A stretch of DNA of 5,762 nucleotides from Candidatus Microgenomates bacterium (GTDB lineage: Bacteria > Patescibacteriota > Microgenomatia > JAADGY01), in assembly GCA_015486555.1 (NCBI GenBank), contig WFRL01000081.1:1-5762 (forward strand), read 5' to 3'. Below the pieces are notes generated by a model, which did no database searches, had not been told where the DNA came from, and worked only from the letters and a program-made list of their open reading frames with translations. Shown here piece after piece: positions 1-4,957 of the stretch (its first letter is position 1; the number at the start of each line of letters is the position of its first letter). The translations under genes and the position numbers were made by a program.

Positions 1-2
1 AA

Positions 3-119
3 GGAATCTGGTCCAAAGGTTTCTTTGTCTCTACTGTTGGCATCAATGAAAAAATAATCCAACACTATGTTAAATACCAAGGAAAAGAAGATGTTGGACA
101 AGCGGAGCTTGAATTATGA
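3..119 (+). CDS. tnpA: IS200/IS605-family Y1 transposase TnpA, C-terminal end (5' part outside window)
   Basis: The third frame is open from the window edge to a TGA at 117-119 and encodes the last 38 residues of a protein. The sequence reads GIWSKGFFVSTVG and, a little later, HYVKYQ. This matches the end of IS200/IS605 single-strand transposases, in which a W-S-x-G-[YF]-[FY]-V-[SG]-[ST]-[VI]-G strand is followed by the helix carrying the nucleophilic tyrosine and, four residues later, a conserved glutamine. Here the pair is the Tyr at codon 66-68 and the Gln at codon 78-80, so the catalytic helix looks intact. The HUH metal-binding motif would lie upstream and cannot be checked, so I cannot say whether the whole gene is functional. 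The family moves as single-stranded DNA by recognising subterminal hairpins, and a hairpin follows just after the stop. No tnpB is visible on this side. Confidence 0.85.
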   Translation, partial: GIWSKGFFVSTVGINEKIIQHYVKYQGKEDVGQAELEL

Positions 120-123
120 GGCA

Positions 124-143
124 CCACGCCCGTAAGGGCGTGG
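124..143. repeat. Perfect 8-bp hairpin with GTAA loop, probable IS200/IS605 right-end structure
   Basis: CCACGCCC (124-131) and GGGCGTGG (136-143) are perfect complements around a GTAA tetraloop, which in RNA would be of the stable GNRA class. The hairpin starts five bases after the tnpA stop. IS200/IS605 elements carry such subterminal imperfect palindromes at their right end for TnpA binding, so the position argues that this is the element's end. No T-run follows (the next bases are GGTTCCATG), so it does not look like an intrinsic terminator. The exact cleavage site is not determinable without the left end. Confidence 0.72.
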
Positions 144-231
144 GGTTCCATGTGAGAAAATGGAACTTAGAACTTGGAACTCCGTAATCAGAACTCGGAA
201 CTTGGTTAGGCAAACACCAAGTCCTAAACTC

Positions 232-262
232 TTCCGCCACGGCGGATCCGCCTTGGGCGGAA
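232..262. repeat. GC-rich double palindrome built from CCGCC/GGCGG pentamers
   Basis: TTCCGCC (232-238) is complementary to GGCGGAA (256-262), and between them GGCGGATCCGCC (241-252) is itself a perfect 12-bp palindrome. The pentamers alternate, so the stretch can fold either as one long cruciform or as two small side-by-side hairpins (CCGCC with GGCGG at 234-245, and TCCGCC with GGCGGA at 247-261). No T-run follows. It stands out sharply in GC content against the AT-rich bases that come after it. Its role is unknown; it has the form of a short dispersed palindromic element. Confidence 0.65.
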
Positions 263-310
263 AATCCTAAACAATATCAAAATCCTAGTTACTAAAATCG
301 AAACCTTATT

Positions 311-465
311 TCCCGAGTCATCCTGAACGAGCCGAGAGGCGAAGTGAAGGATCTAGCGAGCGGAGCGAGCGCAAGTCGTTAGCACCTGCGCTTGGAAGCA
401 TACCCCTGCACCTTCGGCTAGAACCTTCGTCGCCCCAGCTCCCGACAAGTCGGGATGACGCGGGA
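311..465. repeat. MITE-like fold-back: two facing copies of a GTCATCCTGA...GATCTAGCGA repeat
   Basis: The left arm (311-359) begins TCCCGAGTCATCCTGA and ends GAAGGATCTAGCGA. The reverse complement of the right arm (465-415) begins TCCCGCGTCATCCCGA and ends GAAGGTTCTAGCCGA. The first 16 bases match at 14 positions and the ends of the arms match well, with a less similar middle. The arms are about 50 bp and the spacer about 55 bp. The right arm has its own 7-bp hairpin, TCCCGAC-AA-GTCGGGA (440-455). A third copy in direct orientation lies at 491-526. Non-autonomous miniature elements have this architecture, but no target-site duplication is clear, so the class is inferred. Confidence 0.55.
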
Positions 466-490
466 GAGTAGGTATTTTCCCCTTAAGGAG

Positions 491-540
491 GTCATTCTGA
501 GCCTCAGCGAAGAATCTAGCGAAGCGCAAAGGTACTAGCA
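491..540 (+). repeat. Third, shorter copy of the dispersed repeat
   Basis: GTCATTCTGAGC (491-502) followed by GAAGAATCTAGCGAAGCG (509-526) matches the start and end of the left arm at 317-359 with a shorter middle. The likeness continues past that arm: both copies go on through GCGCAA and then TAGCACC (at about 369 and 386 in the first copy, 523 and 536 in this one). The matching therefore covers about 50 bases with internal gaps, more than a chance hit. GTCATTCTGAGC...GAAGAATCT strings are widespread in bacterial intergenic DNA and are often mistaken for small genes. Confidence 0.55.
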
Positions 541-733
541 CCCAAGTTTTCGTCATTTCCTTACCTACTTAGGACTGACCAAGCCTTTTTCTTTCCAATC
601 GAGATCTAAGTTCCAAGCTCCAAGTTCCAAGTTCTAATTCCCTAGTTCCTCCAAGCTAGCTCTTGGTTCCAATAATCAAGTTCTGTTTGGATTATTTGAA
701 TTTAATTTGTTTGGATGTTGTGTAAACTTAGTT

Positions 734-1372
734 ATGGAGGAGATGCTTCTCATTGATAAACCAGTCGGAGTCAGTTCAGCTGAGATAGTTCGTTTGCTTA
801 AGCCTGCTTTCCCTGGGGAAAAGATCGGTCACGGGGGAACTCTTGACCCTTTAGCCAATGGATTGTTGATAGTTTTAGTAGGTAAGGCTACTAAGCTTTT
901 TTCTCAGCTTCAGGAGTACCCCAAGACTTATTTAGCTGAGATAACCTTTGGTAAAACAACTACCACTTTAGATAGGGAAGGTGAAGTTACTTTAATTAAT
1001 CCTTCAGAGTTAATAGGAGAGAAATTTAGCCGCTCAGCTTTAGATCGAGTTTTAGCCTCTTTTTCCAGCCGCTACCGACAGCGCGTGCCTGCTTTTTCTG
1101 CTGTTAAGTATAAGGGTAAGCCATTTTATTGGTGGAGGAGGCATTATCCTCAACAACCACTGCCTGTTAAGAAAAAAGAGGTGAATTTCTATGATTGGCA
1201 GGTTATTTCCCTTAAAGAATCGCCTTACCCAGCTGTCACTCTCCGTTTGAAAGTAAGTAGTGGCTTTTACGTCCGTCAGTTCGCTTCCGATTTAGGAGAG
1301 AAACTAGAATTGGCGGCTTATTTGAGTTCTCTTCGCCGCCTGGCTATTGGTGAATATTCTTTAGAAGATTAA
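734..1372 (+). CDS. truB: tRNA pseudouridine(55) synthase TruB, compact form
   Basis: Converts uridine 55 in the T-loop of most tRNAs to pseudouridine in the cytoplasm. With the ATG at 734 the protein has 212 residues. It opens LLIDKPVGVSS, then GHGGTLDPLANG with the catalytic aspartate at D38. KTYLAEITFGKTTTTLD (64-80) carries the active-site tyrosine Y66, VPAFSAVKYKG spans 118-128, and SSGFYVRQFASDLGE (175-189) holds the conserved arginine R181. LSSLRRLAIGEYSLED forms the end. The usual bacterial protein is about 300 residues; this one stops where the catalytic domain ends, so the C-terminal RNA-binding domain is missing. The segment after the FSAVK motif (YWWRRHYPQQP) departs from the usual YELAR.G pattern. 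The start is uncertain: a second ATG at 743 also fits the family, but GGAGGAG (736-742) abuts it with no spacing, while the ATG at 734 has no clear ribosome site. No obvious terminator follows; the 3' end overlaps the convergent gene by 29 bp. Confidence 0.93.
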   Translation: MEEMLLIDKPVGVSSAEIVRLLKPAFPGEKIGHGGTLDPLANGLLIVLVGKATKLFSQLQEYPKTYLAEITFGKTTTTLDREGEVTLINPSELIGEKFSRSALDRVLASFSSRYRQRVPAFSAVKYKGKPFYWWRRHYPQQPLPVKKKEVNFYDWQVISLKESPYPAVTLRLKVSSGFYVRQFASDLGEKLELAAYLSSLRRLAIGEYSLED

Positions 1373-1649
1373 CTAGATTATGGCTTTTATCGTAGTAATA
1401 AAGAAGAAGTTCTAGGCTTAAGATTATTAAAGTGATAATAAGAGTTTTTAAAAGATCCTTTTTCAAGACATGGGGAGGGTAGGTCAATGGGAGGAGTTCT
1501 TCTTTATTTTTCTCAAGTTGGCTTTCAGTTTTTTTAACTGCTTTTACCGCTGTCACTTGTTGAGGAGGAATAAGTTGTTTTTCTCTCCTTGGTTGTCTTT
1601 TTAGGTGAAGTTTTTTTCTCTTTTTGGAGCGATGTTTCTTTTTACTCAT
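1344..1649 (-). CDS. Small basic single-pass membrane protein of unknown function
   Basis: A 101-residue protein I cannot assign to a named family. The first 25 residues are strongly basic (MSKKKHRSKKRKK, then KRQPRREK), followed by a polar linker to about residue 62. A single hydrophobic helix covers residues 66-86 (LLKTLIITLIILSLELLLYYY), with a glutamate at 80 inside it, and about 15 residues remain at the end. By the positive-inside rule the basic part should be cytoplasmic, where it could touch nucleic acid, ribosome or acidic lipid; that is inference. It is supported as a real gene by AAAGGAG four bases before the ATG, by a TATAAT box upstream on the same strand, and by its sensible membrane-protein composition. 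It runs against truB and shares its last 29 bp with it. It is divergent from the ABC operon, with a shared 170-bp intergenic space. Confidence 0.7.
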   Translation of the reverse strand: MSKKKHRSKKRKKLHLKRQPRREKQLIPPQQVTAVKAVKKTESQLEKNKEELLPLTYPPHVLKKDLLKTLIITLIILSLELLLYYYDKSHNLVNLLKNIHQ

Positions 1650-1653
1650 TTTT

Positions 1654-1660
1654 CTCCTTT
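1654..1660 (-). promoter_or_regulatory. Ribosome binding site of the small membrane-protein gene
   Basis: On the minus strand the bases read AAAGGAG, then AAAA, then ATG. This is the best Shine-Dalgarno match at a gene start in the window, although the four-base spacing is slightly short. It fixes the start at 1649 and is a main reason for accepting the gene. Confidence 0.7.
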
Positions 1661-1684
1661 TAGTAAAATTGCTATCCTAAGACG

Positions 1685-1690
1685 ATTATA
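1685..1690 (-). promoter_or_regulatory. Candidate -10 box (TATAAT) for the small membrane-protein gene
   Basis: The minus strand has a consensus TATAAT 35 bases before the start codon. The -35 position at a 17-base spacing (1708-1713) reads GTAAAA, only a half match to TTGACA, and lies at the edge of the left arm of the nearby palindrome. The box is convincing by itself; the promoter as a whole is moderate. Confidence 0.45.
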
Positions 1691-1698
1691 CAACTATG

Positions 1699-1746
1699 AA
1701 ATGAAATTTTTACTAAATGTTGAAAGCTCAACTAAAAGTTTCATTT
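1699..1746. repeat. 48-nt compound palindrome between divergent genes
   Basis: The outer arms are 14 bases each (1699-1712 and 1733-1746; core AAATGAAA and TTTCATTT) and pair throughout with one G-T wobble. Inside, GTTGA (1719-1723) and TCAAC (1728-1732) pair perfectly around AAGC, leaving a six-base bulge on one side. ACTAAA-type motifs recur nearby: TTTAGTAAAA at 1659-1668 is the exact inverse of TTTTACTAAA at 1708-1717. No T-run follows on either strand, so it is not a standard terminator. Its position over the minus-strand -35 region and just upstream of the plus-strand -35 suggests an operator for both genes, which is inference. Confidence 0.6.
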
Positions 1747-1758
1747 AAGGGTAAGGGG

Positions 1759-1786
1759 TTGTTTTTTGATTGGCTTTTGTTAAAAT
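1759..1786 (+). promoter_or_regulatory. Candidate extended -10 promoter of the ABC operon
   Basis: TTGTTT (1759-1764), a 16-base spacer, and TAAAAT (1781-1786) preceded by TG one base earlier (1778-1779) form a sigma-70-type promoter with an extended -10. Transcription would start near 1793, giving a leader of about 27 bases. It lies 33 bases before the first operon start codon. The ribosome site is weak (AGAAAG at 1811-1816). Confidence 0.5.
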
Positions 1787-1819
1787 AAACTGTCTAAGTA
1801 AAGTTCCTTTAGAAAGAAG

Positions 1820-2752
1820 ATGATAAAGTTAACCAATATTAGCAAATCATTCTCTGGATTTCAGGCGTTGAAAAGAATCAGTTTTGAAGTAAAGGAAGAA
1901 GGAATTACTGCCTTTTTAGGAGTGAATGGAGCCGGTAAAACAACTACTATGCGGATAATTGATGGTATTATTCTTGCGGACGAGGGAGAGGTTCAAGTAG
2001 GAAAATACTCTCCTCTAACCCAAGCGGTAAAAGTTAAAGAAATAGTTGGTTATCTGCCAGAAGATAATCCTCTTTACTCTAGCTTTAGAGTTAGTGAATA
2101 CCTTAATTTCATTGCCCAACTTCGCCAAGTTAAGGGGTTTCCAATGGAGGCTTATTCTCTTCTTCGGCAGATGGGGGTAACCAAAGTGTGGGATCGAAAA
2201 ATCAACACTCTTTCTCATGGTTATCGTCAGCGAGTTGGTCTTACTGCTGCTCTTATCCATCGGCCGCAGGTTTTGGTTTTGGACGAACCTTTATCTGGTC
2301 TTGATCCTCTTCAGAAAGAAGAAATTATGGCTTTGTTGAGAAAGGTGAGCCACCAGACGACAATTTTGTTTTCTACTCATATCCTCCCAGAGGTGGAGAA
2401 ACTTTGCCAGCGGGTAATAATCATTCATCAGGGAGAGATTCGCTTTGAGGGAGACCTTTCTCATTTTAAGGGAGGAACAATTATAAAGTTGAATTATCAA
2501 GGCAAAGCGAAGATAAAAGATAAATTGTTAACTCAACCGAACTTACAACTGATAAAAGCCGAAGAGCTAAAGCGGGGTAATTGGCAGTTAACTCTTAAAC
2601 TCACGAAAGGAGATAAAGAAAAAATCGTTCGTCAGATCTCTAAAGTAATTAATAGTGAAGGAGGTTTGGTCCTTCAACTCCAACCTCTCAAAGAGGATTT
2701 ATCAACTTTATTTAATCGATTGGTCAAAGATGAAGGTAATTTTGAAAATTAA
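1820..2752 (+). CDS. ABC transporter ATP-binding protein, GldA type
   Basis: The 310-residue nucleotide-binding subunit of an ABC-2 type transporter, hydrolysing ATP on the cytoplasmic face and pairing with the permease encoded next. Motifs in order: Walker A GVNGAGKTT (34-42), a Q-loop region GYLPEDNPLY (77-86) in which Pro-Glu stands where glutamine is usual, signature LSHGYRQR (131-138), Walker B VLVLDEP (151-157) with catalytic E156, D-loop SGLDP (159-163), and switch histidine H187 in STH. The GYLPE.NPLY and LS.GYRQRVGL forms are those of the GldA subgroup, and the Q-loop change is normal there. After about residue 220 comes an extension of roughly 90 residues with alternating basic and hydrophobic stretches, as in other ABC-2 ATPases with a C-terminal regulatory domain. 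It is the first gene of the operon, and its last 23 bases overlap the next start. The exact transported substrate is unknown. Confidence 0.93.
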   Translation: MIKLTNISKSFSGFQALKRISFEVKEEGITAFLGVNGAGKTTTMRIIDGIILADEGEVQVGKYSPLTQAVKVKEIVGYLPEDNPLYSSFRVSEYLNFIAQLRQVKGFPMEAYSLLRQMGVTKVWDRKINTLSHGYRQRVGLTAALIHRPQVLVLDEPLSGLDPLQKEEIMALLRKVSHQTTILFSTHILPEVEKLCQRVIIIHQGEIRFEGDLSHFKGGTIIKLNYQGKAKIKDKLLTQPNLQLIKAEELKRGNWQLTLKLTKGDKEKIVRQISKVINSEGGLVLQLQPLKEDLSTLFNRLVKDEGNFEN

Positions 2753-3464
2753 TCCTCTAATAGCTTTAGTGTGGAAAGATCTTAAGTTGGTCTTATTCTC
2801 TTTGAGTGGTTGGTTAATGTTAATTGTTTTCGATGGAGTTATTCTCTGGCTGTTTCTCCAAAATTTTTTTCTTATTGGTCAGGTAGAACTGAATTATTTG
2901 TTTTCTCTTCTTCTTTGGGGGTGGCTAGTTTTAGCGGCCGCTTTAAGTAGTCGATCTTTTAATCAGGAAAAAGATAACCGAACATTAGAACTCCTTTTTT
3001 CCCTACCAATAACCAGTTGGCAGTTAGTCTTAGCTAAGTTTTTAGCTGGTTTGGTGGTTTTTTTCTTTATTCTTTTATCCTTCCTTCCTCCATTGGTAAT
3101 TATTTATGGTCTTGGTGGCTTTGATCTCGGCCAGTTAATCTCCGCTTGGATAGGGAGTGGTCTTCTTTTTTCCTTCTTTTTAAGTTATGCTCTTTTTACT
3201 TCCTTGTATTTTTCTAATTTAGTAGTAGTTTTCCTTTTTAATCTCTTTTCTCTTTTTCTTATTTACCTTGGAGGCAGTGAATTAGTTCTTAATCGATTAC
3301 CTTCTTCTCTTTCAAAAATAGGAGGGGCCTTTAGTTTACCTATTGCCTGGAGGAGTTTTTTGATAGGTGTTCCTTCATTAGCAGCCGTTGTTTTTTTGAG
3401 TAGTGGTGTTCTTCTTTTTCTCAGCTTGGCGATTATAAAGTTATCTCGAATGCAGCCACGATGA
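2730..3464 (+). CDS. ABC-2 type permease, GldF type
   Basis: A 244-residue integral membrane protein and the likely partner of the preceding ATPase. It has about six hydrophobic helices, roughly at residues 20-43, 54-73, 100-127, 135-161, 163-181 and 214-237. Between helices 2 and 3 is the segment SRSFNQEKDNRTLELLFSLP (74-93), followed by a helix starting near K103. This is the conserved cytoplasmic element of GldF/NosY-like permeases (R.F..E...GTLELL...P), probably contacting the ATPase. Length and layout match GldF. I chose the ATG at 2730 because it removes a polar 25-residue leader from a GTG at 2655 that lies wholly inside the ATPase gene; the ribosome site is poor, suggesting coupling to upstream translation. 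A TTG at 2742 with AAGG five bases upstream is an alternative. The gene ends in an ATGA overlap with the next one. Confidence 0.88.
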   Translation: MKVILKINPLIALVWKDLKLVLFSLSGWLMLIVFDGVILWLFLQNFFLIGQVELNYLFSLLLWGWLVLAAALSSRSFNQEKDNRTLELLFSLPITSWQLVLAKFLAGLVVFFFILLSFLPPLVIIYGLGGFDLGQLISAWIGSGLLFSFFLSYALFTSLYFSNLVVVFLFNLFSLFLIYLGGSELVLNRLPSSLSKIGGAFSLPIAWRSFLIGVPSLAAVVFLSSGVLLFLSLAIIKLSRMQPR

Positions 3465-4957
3465 TAAAAAAATTTAAAAAGGTGAATTGGCGATGGGGAA
3501 TAGCTATTTTTCTTGCTCTTGTCTTTGTGGTTGTGAATGTCTTTATTTCTTTGTTTGGTTTTTATCATTTAGATTTAACCTCAGAAAGGCAGTATACCAT
3601 TTCTCCTGTTAGCCGCCAGATTATTTCTCATCTGCCTGACCAAGTAACGGTAAAGGTTTATATTTCTTCTTCCCTCCCAGCTCGTTTCTTGCCGATTAAG
3701 AATTATATCTTAACCACTCTCTGGCAGATGGAACGGCTTTCTAGAGGAAAGTTAAAACTCCAACTAATTGATCCAGACAAGGATAAGAAAGTTAAAGAAG
3801 AGGCTAAGAATTATGGCTTGCCTGAAGTTGAGTTCACTGTTATTAGTAATGATCAGTACCAAACAAAGAAAGGATTTTTTGGTTTGGTAATGCTTTTCAC
3901 TGACCGGACAGCAGTTATTCCAGTTTTTAGCCAAGGAGGGACTTTTGAGTATGAATTTATCCGCCGCTTGTTAAAGATTACTGCAGCTGAAGAACCAAAA
4001 CTTTACTTAGCTCAAGGACATGGAGAGAGTTTCCAGACTGCCCAACGTTTATACCAAGAACTGGCTAAGGAGTACAAATTAGTGGAGATGAACCTGACTA
4101 AAGAATTCACCACTTTGGGACTAGATAAGCAAGCTAAAGCCATTTTTATCTATGAACCAACTAATAAATGGCAAGGTAAAGAGATAAAGAGGTTAAAGAA
4201 TTGGTTGACTAAAGGCAAGAACCTGATAATTTTTGCCGACCCCCTTACATTAGATAGTCATTTTAATCCTCATTTTAACTGTGATAATCTTCAAACCCTT
4301 CTTCAGCCGTTGGGAGTAAACATGGAGAAAAAAATAATCCTTTTCCCCCACGGCGAGGTAATCAGTCTCTCTCTGCCTAACTCTCCTTTAGCTGTTCTTC
4401 GTTACTATGGGTTTTGGTTCAAGCTGCAGGCAAAGGATATTAACCCCCAGTTAGCTTGGCGGAATGACTTGATTGGAACAACTCTTAGTTGGGCCGGGAG
4501 CCTTACTGCTTCCTCCTCGGCTACTAAGTTTATCGAAGTTAAGGGAATTAATAAAATAGATTGTCCTCTCAGTATTCAACCTAACGATCAGAAATTTGAC
4601 CAAGCAAAGATGACTTCGGCAGTTGTTTCTTTCCTTCTTCCCCAAGAAAAGGGAAAGATTATTGTTCTGGCTGATGGGGATTTTGTGAGTGATAATTTTG
4701 TCCAACGCTACCCTCAAAACTTAGCCGCGGCTTTAGATATGATTGACTTATTAGCTTTTGATCCACGGCTTCTCCAGTTGCGAGCCAAAAAGATTATTCC
4801 TCATCTTATCCGGTCGCTTACGCCAGAAGAGAAGGAAAAGTATAAAATGCTAATTCTCATCTCGCCGCTAGGAGTTATTTTTATCTCTGCCTTAGGTATA
4901 GGAGTGATAGAAAAGAAAGGTTATAAAAAATTGAGGCCGGGGGGAGAGGATGTTTAA
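3461..4957 (+). CDS. GldG-type ABC transporter auxiliary protein (ABC_transp_aux)
   Basis: A 498-residue envelope protein with an N-terminal membrane helix (about 12-34), a large extracytoplasmic region, and a second helix near the C terminus (about 463-483) followed by a short basic tail. Just after helix 1 is HLDLTSERQYTISP (36-49), the D-L-T-.-E-[KR]-.-Y-[ST]-.-S-.-.-[ST] element typical of GldG and related ABC-2 auxiliary subunits. Then come a domain rich in VKVY and IDPD strands, YLAQGHGE (182-189), where relatives have a similar G-H-G-E turn, and VLADGDFVSDNF (402-413), like the [DG]-D-.-F-.-.-[DN] element near the end of the family domain. I see no enzymatic active site. The family always travels with a GldA/GldF-like ATPase and permease, as here, and may bind or guide the transported molecule outside the membrane. 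It starts at an ATGA overlap with no Shine-Dalgarno sequence, so it is probably translated by re-initiation. Confidence 0.87.
   Translation: MIKKFKKVNWRWGIAIFLALVFVVVNVFISLFGFYHLDLTSERQYTISPVSRQIISHLPDQVTVKVYISSSLPARFLPIKNYILTTLWQMERLSRGKLKLQLIDPDKDKKVKEEAKNYGLPEVEFTVISNDQYQTKKGFFGLVMLFTDRTAVIPVFSQGGTFEYEFIRRLLKITAAEEPKLYLAQGHGESFQTAQRLYQELAKEYKLVEMNLTKEFTTLGLDKQAKAIFIYEPTNKWQGKEIKRLKNWLTKGKNLIIFADPLTLDSHFNPHFNCDNLQTLLQPLGVNMEKKIILFPHGEVISLSLPNSPLAVLRYYGFWFKLQAKDINPQLAWRNDLIGTTLSWAGSLTASSSATKFIEVKGINKIDCPLSIQPNDQKFDQAKMTSAVVSFLLPQEKGKIIVLADGDFVSDNFVQRYPQNLAAALDMIDLLAFDPRLLQLRAKKIIPHLIRSLTPEEKEKYKMLILISPLGVIFISALGIGVIEKKGYKKLRPGGEDV
4941..4949 (+). promoter_or_regulatory. Ribosome binding site inside the end of the GldG-type gene
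   Basis: GGGGAGAGG lies directly before the ATG at 4950, within the last codons of the upstream gene. Pairing through GGGGAG (4941-4946) leaves a spacing of three bases. The downstream start is thereby fixed, and the 8-bp overlap with the upstream stop suggests coupled translation. Confidence 0.55.

Larger units (their letters stand above)
162..641. repeat. Gene-free island of nested inverted repeats bounded by GAACTTGG arrays
   Basis: The outer boundaries are near-identical inverted copies: the 20 bases at 162-181 (GGAACTTAGAACTTGGAACT) match the reverse complement of 622-641 with a single one-base gap. Further GAACT(C/T)GGAACTTGG-like units sit at 191-205, and TTCCAAG(C/T) units run through 606-635. 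Inside lies an 8-base pair of inverted AGTCCTAA copies (220-227 and 569-576), although eight bases could be chance, and a run of AATCCTA direct repeats (about 221-290). The GC-rich palindrome and the dispersed repeat copies are listed separately. No reading frame here resembles a protein. I read it as an accumulation of small non-coding repeats, not a gene. Confidence 0.6.

Noticed and set aside
124..143. Intrinsic terminator after the transposase
   Set aside because: The stem is strong but no T-run follows; its position fits an IS200/IS605 end better.
353..556. A 67-codon minus-strand frame across the repeats
   Set aside because: It runs through the dispersed repeats, gives peptides such as FAEAQNDLL that are typical artefacts of this repeat type, and has no ribosome site or family likeness.
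162..641. A CRISPR array or tandem-repeat locus
   Set aside because: The GAACTTGG units are short, uneven and inverted relative to each other, with no regular spacers and no cas genes in the window.
707..733. TTG start giving truB nine more residues
   Set aside because: The extra residues (MFGCCVNLV) do not belong to the family, which starts just before LLIDKP; there is no ribosome site before the TTG.
2015..2500. Two minus-strand frames (2015-2260 and 2291-2500) inside the ATPase gene
   Set aside because: They lie opposite well-conserved ABC motifs, have no ribosome sites and resemble nothing.
2655..2729. GTG start giving the permease 25 more residues
   Set aside because: The leader is polar and lies entirely within the ATPase gene; GldF-type proteins start shortly before the first helix, as with the ATG at 2730.
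3..3464. Reassigned UGA codon, as in some Patescibacteria groups
   Set aside because: TGA ends the transposase fragment at the expected place and ends the permease in a normal ATGA overlap, and no in-frame TGA interrupts any gene here.
3263..3568. Minus-strand frame over the permease/GldG junction
   Set aside because: It is antisense to two recognisable coding regions, with Lys/Asn-rich low-complexity content caused by the T-rich plus strand.
4451..4717. Minus-strand frame inside the GldG-type gene
   Set aside because: It is antisense to conserved family segments, with no start signal or family likeness.
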